Shown here: positions 23,936-35,834 of the stretch, piece by piece
Layout: each line of letters begins with the position of its first letter
Position numbering within the stretch: the first letter of the stretch is position 1
DNA from: Henricia sp. BOLD:AAB3569
Taxonomy: Eukaryota > Echinodermata > Asteroidea > Spinulosida > Echinasteridae
DNA length: 64,000 nucleotides
Direction: 5' to 3'
NCBI GenBank assembly: GCA_037783545.1
Contig: JBBELK010000937.1
Coordinates: forward strand, 62,001-126,000
Made by a program: the position numbers and the translations under genes
Notes under the pieces: model-generated
Database searches by the model: none
Seen by the model: the letters and a program-made list of their open reading frames with translations, nothing else
What the model was told of the DNA's origin: nothing

Positions 23936-24639
23936 TGTTGTATATGGCCAAATTACATCCAGTTATAGTACCGTAAGAACCGATGCAATAATTCCCCTAC
24001 TCCGCGATTGCCCAATTGTAACTGCGCCCCTTTATACTGTTGCTATTGCTCACAAGCCATCGCAAAATGCACAAAGCATATATTTGTTGGAGAAAACTCA
24101 GGGTCGATGGTTATCATACACACACTGAGTAAAGGACTAATAATGTCATATATTCATACAATACATACTTTCTCTACATTTTAACGGCGAGTAACCCGAC
24201 ATTGAAACCAAAATTCACTTGGGGTGCCTGCATAAAAGCAATACACATGATTCAGCGGAGAACCACGTGCGTACTGTTTATGAGCAATACGCTAATATGC
24301 TGTGTGCGTAACTCTGTTGTGATTGGTCATACCGGTATATTGTCACACCGGTATATTGTCACACGGGTTTTGCTTGATTGACATGTCAGAACTATGCATT
24401 ACAGTCACCCGCTGTAGGACTATATAGAAACCCGCCATTCGTAACCGGCATATTCGGTTATAAAGTCTGCCTATATACATGTACATGTAGTATGCAGGAG
24501 GTCGTAGGTTCAAGTCCCACCTGATAAGCACGCTATGCGGTTTTTAACATGTTCTCAGGGTTTGCATGTGCCACGTCGTGTATGGGCAAATTTCATCCAT
24601 TTCACATGCGGACGTTTCCTTTCTGAAATTTTTTGACAG

Positions 24640-24894
24640 TTGATACAATGGCGCCTGTGATCACGGACTGCCCTACCACTGCAGTTCGGGCATCGCTGCC
24701 TAGTGCCACAGCTAGCAGTGTTTCTGTTAGCTTCACGCTGCCCAGTGCTAGTGATAACAGCCTCTTACCGGTCACCGTAAATCGCACTCACGTGCCTGAT
24801 GATGCGTTCAGTCAAGGAACAACAACTGTCACGTACACATTTGCGGACAGTGTCAACAATGTTGCAACGTGTTCTTTTATGGTCATCGTATCAG
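24640..24894 (+). CDS. HYR exon 12 (last HYR)
   Basis: The exon is 255 bp, acceptor tttttgacag, donor TCAG|gtaaag, phase 1-1. It reads DTMAPVITDCP, FTLPSASDNS, TTTVTYTFADSVNNVATCSF; the Gly-Asn turn is Asn-Asn. Confidence 0.87.
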
Positions 24895-25396
24895 GTAAAG
24901 AATGTGTAAAAAAAATCAGTCATAGAAATTAGAGTGACGCTCAATTTGAATTAAGAGGATAATTTTGAATTTTGATTTGTTGCTGAGACCAGTGGTTTGA
25001 CATGCCATCACAATATAATTGACTGACCTACTAGTCCTGTGTGCAAAAGGTGATAACAAGGGGGATTTTGAAGTGTTTCTCTTAGAGGCATAGCAAAAGA
25101 AAACAAATTTCAATATCAGTTTTCTTGAAAATTCTTCCTGGCTGTTTTTAGTGTGCAGTAAGGTACAGAGGTGAAAAGGTATCAATTTAAAGCCTGCTAA
25201 TCACTATTTATTCTTAAATTTATCTCAAAACAGCTAAAAGTAAAATGTTATGTTCCTCATTTTGCCGTGGCACATCACATGCATTTAATAAAACTGAACA
25301 GAGAATTATTATGTTAGTCTCTTACAAACAGGAATAAATGAAAGCTAGCATTTTGAAAACTAACTGTTGTAGCAACATCTTCATGTGATTAAATCT

Positions 25397-25881
25397 GGGG
25401 CACGTTCAACAGCACAATACGTATGCCGGTGTTGGCCACCCCAGCATACCGAAAACACTGAACGCAACCGAGCGCACAGTATTCCCAATACGTATTTCAT
25501 CCAAAGCAATCCCAACTCGAACGTGGTACGCTTTCTATACCAAGATGGCGGACTGATAAATTATGGCTATGGCATCGGGCTTTCAAGTCAATATTTTGCT
25601 TCAACTTTCGGCATGTCGAGGAGATTTCAAAGTGTTTATTCTTAGACTGTGGAAGACCACTGCCGGTTGAGTTAGCAGTTTTGATTTGCAATTCAATTGT
25701 CAGAATCTTTGCGCTAAGCGTGCAGCCGTAGCGCTTTGCAAACCGCGTTGTCTACATGTACAGTCGGACAGTAGCCATGTTTGATCATACATTTTGGGAT
25801 GCAGTCGTTCAATAAGCCATTTCGGTTGCAGCATACTGATGCTGCCATACGTATTTCGGTATTGTGCTGTTGAACACGCCT
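25397..25881. mobile_element. ~485-bp MITE with GTTCAACAGCACAATACG ends
   Basis: The left GTTCAACAGCACAATACG is inverted at the right as TATTGTGCTGTTGAACACG. The AAGATGGCGG at 25542 lies inside it. Confidence 0.7.
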
Positions 25882-26606
25882 CTGATGCAGTAGTTGTTGT
25901 GGAAGGTTCACGGAAGCTAATGTACTGCTCACAAAAAATTAAGACTCCAACAAAATGTGTCCCAAATTTCCATTTGTTTTCTCACTTTTCTGCTTTAAAA
26001 TTCTTTTTGTATTTTTACAGTATCTAATGAGTTATTGTTATCATATTGGACACACACACAAAAATGTCAAAAAAATTAGGACATTTTTGGAACATTTTGT
26101 TTAATAACTTTGTTATTAACCGTCTGGTTGCAAATTGGTTGAATTAATAAATTATAAATATAAATATGAAATAATATCAAGTCAATTTTAACTGGTTTGC
26201 AAAAAAAAAACATTGGTACTGTAAAAGACCACACTCTTTTTCTCTATACTCAAAAAGCACACGACTTAATTTGCAATCTCCAATTTGGATGTGGAAGCAA
26301 AAAGGTTGGTGTAATCACTGCACTGCTTTATGTAACTGGATAAATTAGTTTACTAAATATTGTTTTTTGACGATATACATGTACTTGAAAACATACAGAT
26401 TTTCAGAGTGCGAAATTTCAGAAATGACTGTAGGCTAGTTAACCTCTATTGGCAACAATTTTCAGGAATCGGATTTTTGCGAAATCAGACCTGATAACTT
26501 TTTATTTTTATTGTTTTGTTTTTTTTGCATATTACTGCAACAAATTGTTGTAATGTTAACTGTTTGATCCATGTTAATTGGTTTGTACCAATTTTCCGTC
26601 CCTCAG

Positions 26607-26699
26607 CATTCACCACCGAGAGCACCCCATGTGATAGCAGCCCCTGCCCTGCCAACCAGAATTGCTTCTACACTTCTGTTTCATACCTCTGTCGAAACA
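26607..26699 (+). CDS. Incomplete EGF exon
   Basis: The exon is 93 bp, acceptor tccctcag, donor AACA|gtaaga, phase 1-1. It has four cysteines spaced like EGF C1-C4 (PCDSSPCPANQNC...YLC). The expected C-x-C-x8-C ending is absent; the next exon supplies RRKR. It may be a diverged or truncated EGF, or have an alternative exon not recognised here. Confidence 0.75.
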
Positions 26700-27664
26700 G
26701 TAAGACTGCTTGTTCTCTTAATCAATACTTCAACATCAAATGTCTTGAAAATGAAATTTCAAAACCTTATTGTTGCATTTCCCAAATACTAAACACCTGT
26801 ATGTTTTGTTTCTGGGTTATTCCATGAAGTTGGGCATGGAATTCCTTGTTACATCCAAAAGCATTTTGAGCTATTTTTTACAGGTGTTGGGATTTAAATC
26901 TGAAGTTTTGAATATTCAATTTTGATTTTACGATCCTGTTCCACATGTCGAAAACAAATGAATAAAACCAATGCAAAAACAAATTTGATACTTCTTTTTC
27001 AATTGGAAACCACATCATAAAAGCATGTTAAAACAGTTTAATGGATATTGAATGGATCCAAGCAAACAGACAGATTTATTTTGGCTAGTTTATTTGCCAA
27101 AGCTCAAGTTGCAGCAGCACTATCATCTAACTCAACATTATTTGCCAAACTTATGTGCTTGCCCAGACCAGCATTGGCACCCGTGCAAAATTGTAAAATC
27201 GGAGGATCGATTGCTCCGTTTAAAAAAATCTGAATTATTATATTTTGAGATCTTTGTTTTTTTCACACAACACTAATTTTTACCCTCAATAACCCCATGA
27301 ATCAATAGTTCTCAGAAAGTTCAGCTGTAAATTCACAATACTGGTGCTGCAAGAGTTTGATGTGGAAAAGCTACTTCCACTGTGTGTCGCCTGAAAAAAG
27401 AATCTATTAAAACCAGGTTTTAATAATCAGGGTTTTAAATATTCTTCAATTCCCAAATGAGACCTGGATTGTTTGCACAATTAACGAATGCACTGATGTC
27501 AACCACACAGTTGGAAAATGACCTTTCTAACAGAAATACTTGATGGCGCTATGTATTTTAAAACACTTTAATGCAGTAATTCTTTTTAGAATGTCACATC
27601 ATTAAAACTTATCCCAATATAAAGCTCTTTGTCCAAAATCCCGGCATACATGTACTGGGCATCC

Positions 27665-28145
27665 ACGAGTATAGACCTTTCCCAGGACGCCTTCCCCTAT
27701 ATGCCTTCCCCCATACACATCTGCCATTGCTGGAAAGCTCTTTTTCCAGTGCATAGACTGCGTTTGATGTTGTTGTTAAATCGAACACCGCACGTCCATA
27801 ACGCGCGCAACGCTCTCTCCGCACACACAATTCACACTGAGCCTCCTTCACACTGAGCCTCGTTTTAGGAAAAAGCTATGTGGAGGAATTTTGAATGAAA
27901 CGATGCACTGAAAATCACTCAATTTTAAAAATACTTTCCGTCCAAGTTAATTCTGTGGAGGGAATTTGGCGTGAAACAACGCACCAAAAACCACAAAATT
28001 AGCTTAGACATATTGGACGGAAAGTGTTTTCATAATTAAGTGATTTTCAGTGCATCGTTTCACTCGAAATTCCCTCCACATTGCTTTGTCTCAAAGCCAC
28101 GCGCATCATGCTCAATGTAAAATCGTATCCCAGCTATGGCGGACA
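27665..28145. repeat. Diverged MITE with an internal foldback
   Basis: 27875-28085 pairs with itself (ATGTGGAGG.AATTT...; CGATGCACTGAAAATCACT and its inverse). The outer part resembles the CCATAGCTGG MITE of the cassettes. Confidence 0.5.
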
Positions 28146-28264
28146 CACAAGGAGGGTTTCCATGGTAATGGAAAAGGTCTATCAAGCTCACATGAGAATT
28201 TTCTGCAAAATTCATACACGTGGCCTGGACTCAAGTCATTATTTCTGATCTTTGTTGTTTTCAG

Positions 28265-28321
28265 TGCGCAGGAAGAGGGATGTCGGTGACGAACAGCAGG
28301 ATGAATCTGAAGAGATTGATG
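28265..28321 (+). CDS. Furin-site / acidic linker exon
   Basis: The exon is 57 bp, acceptor gttgttttcag, donor GATG|gtaagc, phase 1-1. Spliced to the EGF-like exon it reads RNMRRKRDVGDEQQ followed by an acidic DESEEID. RRKR fits the furin consensus R-x-K/R-R and stands between the HYR array and the membrane-proximal EGF stalk. Cleavage there would release or leave non-covalently bound the large ectodomain; that is inference. Confidence 0.75.
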
Positions 28322-29737
28322 GTAAGCGCCAAAACAGATACTTGTCTTTTCACCAACATTACCATATCTCATACATAGTCTTAAACTCACTGGTCTGTTC
28401 AACATCACGTGTAAGTGGATATTTTTGCTGTTTACCAGCGCGCGCAGTAAAGCTTAGTTTCTATATAATCGGAACACGCGCACACAGACTAGAAGCAAAC
28501 AACTTCAATGCAAACACTGACGGAAACAATTGGCAAAGTTAAAATTGGTTTAACTTTGCCGACTGTCTGCGTTACTGTTTGCATTGCATGTTTACGTTTG
28601 TTGCGATGATATGGAAACTAGGCTTTAGTGCAGACTGTGCACCCATGTCAAACATGCATGCATAGTAAACTAACACCTAGTTACTTGGGAATGAGTTTAC
28701 TTCGTAGACACTTCAATCAAGGAACTATAAAACTCCCAGCACAAGCACTGTGTAAGAAACGATGGCAGCTAACACAGAATATTACCCAACATTTTCCTGT
28801 GTTTTTGCGACCATGCAGTAACTAGAAATCAGGATCCTTAAAATATAAGCACACAATGGAAATTTCTGGCAGTACTCGGATACCGCCTGAAATTTCTGGG
28901 TACCGCACAATTTTTCCATTGTATTTTCTTATTTTAATGAGCCGTGATCTGCCACTGATTTCTAATTATGGTCACCAAAACATGGCCCAGGCTTTGCGAG
29001 AAGCGACTTTCATTAGGTTGGCTGATTTCACGAAACCTTACGCACTGGGTAAGCCCGTTTGCGCTTTTTTTTTTATTGCGTAAGTTGCAAAACATTCCTG
29101 CGATTATACACGCAGTCTGTGGGACTTATGCCATTTTCAAAAGTTGCACAAGCTACACACTTTTCCGTGAAATTGGCTGCAGTTTCATAAATGGGGCTCT
29201 CTGTGGCTTGGCTCTCAAGTACGGTAGGACAAGCACATACACCGCCTTAGACACAGGTAGCCAGCAAACTGGTTTAAAGAGGTGCAACACATACAGCAAC
29301 ACTGTAGAAGTCCGGACTCAAGTCCTGATTTTTTTTCGAGTCCATCGAAAAATTTAATATACATTTTTGTATTTTAACAAAAGTACATTATTACAAGAGC
29401 CGGAAAATCATTTGAAGTGCCTGTTAAACTTTATTTTGGGATCCAAAATATTTTGAACATATTTAAAATGATTTTGAGCACTCAAAATGTAGTTCACCTC
29501 CCAAAGAAATATATTTCTTGGCCTAAAGCTTATGAGCTGCCAGTCACGATCATTGACACTCAATTGACAGTAATGCACTCAAGATTGAAACAAGGTCTTG
29601 GGACTCGGACTCGCCCTGCTGAGGACTTGGCCTGCTGACGACTCAGACTAGATGACTCTGACTCGTACAGTGTGGAGTCAACTACATGATATACATAGCA
29701 TTAACTGCATTCCTTCATCATTTCTTATCTGTTTAAG

Positions 29738-29842
29738 AGTGTCCGTGTCTGAATGGTGGTGAGTGTGTCCACTCCAGTGATGAGCACCATGGGTCTTACT
29801 GCATCTGTCCTAGTGGTTTTGGCGGAGTGTTGTGTGATGAAG
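29738..29842 (+). CDS. EGF exon 1
   Basis: The exon is 105 bp, acceptor gtttaag, donor GAAG|gtaggt, phase 1-1. All six EGF cysteines are present (CPCLNGGEC...YCICPSGFGGVLC), with an unusually short C1-C2 spacing of one residue. Confidence 0.85.
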
Positions 29843-30300
29843 GTAGGTCCATATCTGTTGAGAGAAAAAGTATTCGCATATAAGAAATATTTTCCCAGCC
29901 ACAAAAGGTTTGCATAATGCCTTCTATCTATGAGTGTCTTTATTTTCTCATGATTTCTTTTTTACTGAATATTCATGTATATTTTTGCTTGTTTTCCAAT
30001 AATGCAGTAAATCTTGTCAAGTTGAAACCGGATTTCTCAAAACTCTGTTTACCTCGAAATAACAGCGCACTATATTTCTGACATTAGATGACCACACATG
30101 CATGCTTTATGAGCACACTACCTCCATAAATCAAAGTTCCTGTGCTAGTTCCACTGTTTACTTCAGCTACATTGTAGTCCAAAAAGAAACTGCACCCAAA
30201 ACAATCCCAAGGAAGCATGAAAAACTTTCCACGAGGCTTAGGCAGATCTGTCCATTTTTATCCATCTTTTCATCAAGAGATGAATGATGATCTGTAGCTG

Positions 30301-30323
30301 GGGGGGGGGGGGGGGGGGGGGGG
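30301..30323. repeat. Poly-G tract
   Basis: A G homopolymer of 23-24 bases in the intron. Confidence 0.9.
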
Positions 30324-30465
30324 AAGCTTACAGTATAGACAAATACTGAAAACACGTACATCAAACACATGGGGCTATATAGTGAGTTACAGTGGAAATG
30401 ATTCATTCCAGCAAATTGGGACATACTCTTTTACACCTCAGAGATTGTTATGCTATGCAAGTACT

Positions 30466-30545
30466 TTTATATGCTACATGTATGCAACTACTTTATGCTA
30501 TGCAACTACTTTATGCTATGCAACTACTTTATGCTATATACCTCA
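30466..30545. repeat. Short minisatellite
   Basis: About four imperfect copies of a 19-bp unit containing TATGCTATGCAACTACTT. Confidence 0.8.
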
Positions 30546-30728
30546 TACATTGATTCTTGTTCACTGATTGGTTATTTAAAAGCAGGTCACACGACATTCA
30601 ACAGTTGAAGGGTTATTGCCCAAACATTTTACAGCCCTGCATAGCAGCTCTGCCAAAAAATAAATCTGAAAACATTTGAAATGTTTCTTTTCTAATATAT
30701 TCCATCCATTATTGTTATGTCCATGCAG

Positions 30729-30866
30729 TCGATCCTGATGTATGCAGCCCCAATCCATGTGCCAACAATGGCTCTTGTTTAATACCTGTCAGCGAAGACT
30801 TGATGCAACTCAATCACTACATCTGCTTCTGTGCCGTCGGTTGGTCAGGTCCCAACTGTCTTCAAG
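30729..30866 (+). CDS. EGF exon 2
   Basis: The exon is 138 bp, acceptor tccatgcag, donor CAAG|gtacag, phase 1-1. Six cysteines are in EGF order (VCSPNPCANNGSC...ICFCAVGWSGPNC), with a longer C3-C4 loop than the first EGF. Confidence 0.88.
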
Positions 30867-31143
30867 GTACAGTGTAACAATTCTCATCATTGCATTTCTT
30901 CCAATTTTATATGAATCTTTGATATTGTTAAATGAAACTCGTCTATAGATACATGTTTTTTTCTTCATTATTTATTTTTAAGGATTTCGATGTGCCATAT
31001 TCATAACAATTAAAGGTCCACTATATCATTCGCACTGACACAACATTTTACGTCATTAGTTGACAAGAAATAGGTTAGCAATATTTACAAACACAACATG
31101 AATTTACTCCTATGTTGTAATAAAACAATATGTTTTCTTTTAG

Positions 31144-31337
31144 CTGTTGGGGATGAGTTAAGGGATATGGACATGATGAGGACCAATGCATTGAAACCTG
31201 AAATTCTCATTGGTGTCCTTACTGCACTGGTTGTCATCATGTTCCTAATTTTCTCTATTGCCATGCTACGTATCATCGTGCGTCATCAAGGGCCTCCCAC
31301 CCAGAAGCAAGATGACAAAGTCGCCATAGTCCACTAA
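31144..31337 (+). CDS. Terminal exon: transmembrane helix and cytoplasmic tail
   Basis: The exon follows gttttcttttag. It encodes a short juxtamembrane segment, then a hydrophobic helix (ILIGVLTALVVIMFLIFSIA), then a basic, about 25-residue tail (LRIIVRHQG...) ending IVH before TAA at 31335. This makes the product a single-pass type I membrane protein if a signal peptide exists upstream. Confidence 0.88.
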
Positions 31338-31517
31338 GGACCCTTAATGTTTTGCTAAGTCATTGTGTAGAATATCCTAAAGGACTAAAAACTAGTTGCT
31401 TTGAAATTTAAAACTGCCTTGGTGCGCAGAAGCTCTGCCAATTGATGATTTTATTTCAGTGCTTTAGATTTTATGCATAATCATGTCGATTTCACGAATA
31501 ATCCCTGCCCACCCAGA

Positions 31518-31876
31518 TATGAGTCTTTCCACGGTAAAAGGGGCATTTTGGCAAGATAACTTAGCCCAAAAAGGGTTACAAATAGTGTGACAACATGCCT
31601 TTCTAAAATCCCGGTGTACAAATTTCCAAATATACGCTCGTAACCGGGACAGCCTAAAATGTAACCGTCCCGGTTAATTAAGAGCTTATATTGGAAATTT
31701 GTACACAGGGTTTTTAGAAAGGCATGTTGTCACACTATTTGTAACCCTTTTTGGGCCTAAGTTGTCTCTTCAGAACAACTTAAACTTATTTCTTTTATGT
31801 TGAGACCAGACAAAGGTATTTCCTCAAAAATATGGTCTGTGTTGCCAAAATGACCCCTTTACTGTGGAAAGACCCA
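31518..31876. mobile_element. Foldback MITE just downstream of the HYR gene stop
   Basis: Outer inverted ends (GTCTTTCCACGGTAAAAGGG versus inverse of CCCTTTACTGTGGAAAGAC) enclose a long inner foldback (31556-31764). The inner arms include GGGTTACAAATAGTGTGACA and AACATGCCTTTCTA. It may lie within the 3' UTR. Confidence 0.75.
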
Positions 31877-32235
31877 CATGCAATATAACATGCTGGCATG
31901 TACTGAACTTGTAGAACTGCATGAAAAAAACTGACAGTAGATGTACATTTATTCAAAATTATATTAGGTGTAATGTTTATATACGGTAACAACTCTTTAA
32001 ATTTAATTTTTTTAATTTGTTAAAGAATGTTCTTGCAGTTAGAATGCAAAATTAAGAAAGAAATGTTGCACTGGTCGCGAAATTCGTGCATAGCTTTTAT
32101 TTGCCATGAGATCAAATTAGTTTAATTTACGGGATATTGCTCGCAAAAATATGACTCAAGCAATTTGATGTGATCAGGCATATGTCTGATACACTTGTTA
32201 AATATCTCATTTAAAATAAAATAATCAAGAGAACT

Positions 32236-32550
32236 GGGGCCAATTTCATAAAGCTGTTTAGCAGAAAATTTTGCTTAACCCTAACACTCCTCAAAACTCC
32301 AAAATCAATACGGTTTTACATACATGAACACCCTAGGGAGTTAGGGTTAATCCAAATTTTGTTTGCTTTATAAAAATGTGTTAATAGTAAAAAATTGCAT
32401 GACAACTTGTGTTTTTAGCAAGAATAGAAGAACAACAATAAATTTTAATACACATCACATACAATTTTGACTATTAACCCATTTTTATAAAGCAAACAAA
32501 TTTTGGATTAAGCACATTTTTCTGCTAAACAGCTTTATGAAATTGGCCCC
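32236..32550. mobile_element. MITE family GGGGCCAATTTCATAAAGC, copy 1
   Basis: Inverted ends GGGGCCAATTTCATAAAGC / GCTTTATGAAATTGGCCCC. A second copy lies at 38778-39019. Confidence 0.78.
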
Positions 32551-32610
32551 AGGTTTTTTTGTTTCCAAAGCTTGAAATAGGCACATAAAAAATACTACGA
32601 CATTGGTTTA

Positions 32611-32683
32611 AAGGCACAGGCTCGTGCCACGAAATACGCAGCTCCATGCCTTTTGCTACGAGCTGCGTATTTCGTGGCACGAA
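32611..32683. repeat. Perfect 22-bp stem hairpin
   Basis: CGTGCCACGAAATACGCAGC is followed after about 17 nt by its exact inverse. Confidence 0.8.
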
Positions 32684-33245
32684 TTTGGCCTCTGTGACGT
32701 GCGCATTGACGAGCCTCTGCCTGCATTCTTCACAACAATTTTTGTTTCGGGAAAGTCTAAGTGAAATTTCTCCGATATCCTTGATAGAAAATTTAAAAAA
32801 ATACAAAAACGGAGAAAATGGACATGATTGTCTTTGTGTCATGGCAAAATTATGCTTTTTAATCCCTACTACAAGTACAAAACATACTTTAAGTTTATAC
32901 ATTGATTTTTTGCTGACAGTTTAATAGAACCTGCTCTATCAATAAAATAGGAATGTATATTTCAATAGGATAGGACCGTACGTATACGTATTGGACAAAG
33001 AATTTTAACAAGAGACTTTAGCACAAGATAACACCTTTTCAGAACTTCAGATAATTTAGCATTATAATAAAGATACGTATCATGTATGTAGACCTTTCAT
33101 ATGGTAGTCATCTCGGAGTGAAAGGTCCATGTCCCCGGTGTGTCAGGCAGGCTTCCATATTCACATTGTGTAAGGCATCATTTTAGTCGTATTATTTCTA
33201 AAAGGTGGAAATATTTTTACCATGAAATCGGATGCAGCACAGTTT

Positions 33246-33540
33246 AAAGGGGAGTTCATCACACTATCGCGGAAAAATCACACTGCCGCGCTGCGCTCAC
33301 CTAGCACGAGGTCCCAATCGCCGATCTTTCCAATTAAAATAGACAATTCCACTAGGGTAACTTGGGGCTTCTCTGATACCTCATTGGCTGCGCGTTGAAA
33401 CGGTCAGCGCACCGCGGTCAAAGTTCAACAAATTTGAACTTTGACCCAGCTCAAAACTTTTGCGCGTCGCGATAGGCCGCGCACATGCGGCAAACCAGTT
33501 TGTGTACAAACCAATGGCACAGTGTGAACTCCCCTTTACG
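33246..33540. mobile_element. ~295-bp MITE with AAAGGGGAGTTCA ends
   Basis: AAAGGGGAGTTCATCACACT at the left is matched by the inverse of GTGTGAACTCCCCTTT at the right. Confidence 0.65.
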
Positions 33541-33861
33541 GCCGCCGCCAACACGCCGCAGGCCAATTGTGAACGAGGCTTTAGTAAAAAATAATACTCA
33601 CTGGTGTTGAAGGGAATTAAGTTGTTGTTTTTACTGATTTGTAGTACAGTTTTAACTGCACTGTTTCATTAAAACAGCATCCTAAAACATTTTGTAAAGA
33701 TTTGTTTACATTGATCAAGTTGCTCTTTCATATCAAATATTTGATTGTTAAACAGGGTGATTTGTCAGTTTTCTCGCGTTACAAACAATTTGCCAGGGAA
33801 CACTTTCTTCTCCAGGCAGAGGGCAAATATGAGGATTTTGTAGGAGTATTAAATCTTGTTT

Positions 33862-35828
33862 TTAAACATACACGTAGAATCCACTCGCCGTGACCCCCGG
33901 CGAGGCGTTAGCTTCCATTTTCGGTTTAAATGACTGCCGTTTCCTAATGATGTCCTGCTTTGATCGACCCCTTCTAGTGTCCAGCCTCTTCTCGGGTCGC
34001 AGAGTCGGCTGTTGGTCGTTTCCCGGCAGCGTTTTTCCTTGGCAATCCCTGGCGAAGTGCCCCATTTTCTGGCACTTATAACACTTGTCCTCCGGTGTTG
34101 CAGCTCTCCTCGCAAGCTGCCTATAGACCCGCTGCCTATAGACCCTATAGTCCCGTCGCCTCTCCGGAGGCGCAGGTGTCTCCGGATTCTTCTGTTCGTC
34201 TTTTATGGTCTGGTGGTATTGCTTTAGATTGGTTCCCGATCCCTATAGATTGGTTCGCCTATTGCGAAAATATAGGGATCGGTAAAGGGCAGCCATGACG
34301 GGCAGAATTCTGCCCGTCACGTGGTTATTATTTTTTTTTTTTTAGTAAGTGCGCAGATTTTGCATTGACATTTGTAACTTGGCCGTGCGTGTCGAACATA
34401 TCCAATTATGTAAATAAAGTACATTGCCTAAAGCAAAGGGCTTGGCCAATTTTTAAATATAAAAAAACAATGCGCACGCGCAAAGACGACCAATTACAGA
34501 TCAAGATGAAGCGCCCTTTACCTGTCCTTATATTCTCCTGTGTGGAATATGTGGACGGGAACCAGTCTAGTATTGCTTCAATTGCTTTACCACATGCTTT
34601 ACCGCTATGATGGCGTCCCGATATGGATCGTCATCGTCGCGTCCCATACGACATTTCTTGTCTCCTTTTCCACTTCTTTGTTCCTCAATCTGCTCAAAGT
34701 TTTCGGTAGCCAGAGCCGCCCAAATCGCGTCATTCAGGGTGGCCGGCCGTGATCGGAAAACTGCTTCGCGAATTGTCGGGCTGGCGATAGCATCAGAAAA
34801 ATGCCCGCGGGCCAATCTGTCTCTACTCTCATCTGAGAGTTCCGGGTAAGACAGGGCGGCAAGTTCCCGCACTGCCTCACCGAGTTCTTGCAGCGTTTCC
34901 TTGGGGCCTTGGCGACGGTTTCTCAATTCCATGAGAAAATTATCTGCCATCTGTCCCGGACCAAAACGCGCAGTTAGTAAGTCCATTAGCTCCTTGTAAC
35001 TAAATCGTCGATCCTTTTTCTCTCCTTGACGACTGGTCAAGATTTTCACGGCCGGTCCTTGGAGACTAGCTGCAAGATAGGCCGCGGCCTCATCGCTCCA
35101 ACCGTTTATCTGCTTATAACAGGCCTCGAAGTGTTCCCTGTAGTCTATCCATGGTTGTTTTCCCATTGATGACAGAATCTGTCTGGACAATCCTTGGGCG
35201 CCTCACGTCATAACCGAAGCGCTTCTTCCATTGCTGCTCTCCACGAAATCTCGCGTCCCTCCTTAATTCTAATGGGACATCGGGAGAGACCTCCTTGTCC
35301 TCCATCCCGTCAATTGCTGACTCTACATCTGGAGTACTCGTTGCGCCTCTTGCGTCCGTCGGAGGTGCAACATTGAGTTCGCTGTCATCCTTTGACTGCC
35401 TTTGTTCCGTGGACCTCGCCAGTGGCCTCCGCGTTCTATCATCAATCGCCCTCACTGGCGTAATGGCGCTCTGCTGTATATAGCGCCTCAGACTTGGTCC
35501 TTTGCATCACGCTCGAGTGTTCCGACACAGAGCCATATCCTGTGGTTTCCATGGCGCCTCTTGCGCCTCGCTTAAACTCTATCTCCTTGTCGGCCTCATC
35601 AGGCCTCATGTGAGTCAAGCTCGAAGTTGCAACCAGAAGCTGTTTAATTTGGGCCTCTGCTTGCTCCGTCTCCCTCTGTAGGAGGCGAAATCTCTCATTT
35701 AATTCCCGCATGGCTCGCTCACGAGTGGAGGTGCCCATGCAATCTCCTGGTTTGTCCGCACTCATTGTGCTTCGTGCGCCTCCTGTAAATTCGGATGCCT
35801 CAATTGAAGTTTTTGTCGAATCTGTCAT
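33862..35828 (-). pseudogene. gag: Ty3/gypsy-type gag, broken
   Basis: The reading starts at an ATG at 35828 and needs frame changes near 35450, 35185 and about 34560. The central part (34567-35190) has a retrotransposon capsid-type sequence (YREHFEACYKQINGW, AAYLAASLQGPA, RFGPG, ETLQELGEAVRELA). A zinc knuckle CYKCQKMGHFARDC lies at about 34045-34090. No protease, reverse transcriptase or integrase follows; coding ends near 33862 in unrelated sequence. It is a truncated LTR retrotransposon copy. It lies directly downstream of the tandem leader repeats. Confidence 0.8.
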
Positions 35829-35834
35829 TTGCTA

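Larger units (their letters stand above)
1171..31337 (+). other. Gene model: membrane-anchored HYR/EGF protein (5' end outside window)
   Basis: Seventeen exons are proposed from AG acceptors and GT donors that all keep the same phase (phase 1 at every intron). In order they encode twelve hyalin-repeat (HYR) domains, an incomplete EGF, a dibasic furin-type linker, two EGF domains, one membrane span and a short cytoplasmic tail. HYR domains are immunoglobulin-like adhesion modules known from hyalin, the sea-urchin extraembryonic layer protein, and from sushi/HYR/EGF receptors. The order implies an extracellular adhesion or ligand-binding ectodomain anchored by the C-terminal helix. No signal peptide exon is visible, so the start lies upstream of the window. 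Because all exons are symmetrical (1-1), any whole-exon duplication or skip keeps the frame. Confidence 0.85.

Noticed and set aside
24485..24530. Possible tRNA (GGTTCAAGTCCCACC)
   Set aside because: Only a B-box-like 3' half; no acceptor or D-arm pairing could be drawn.
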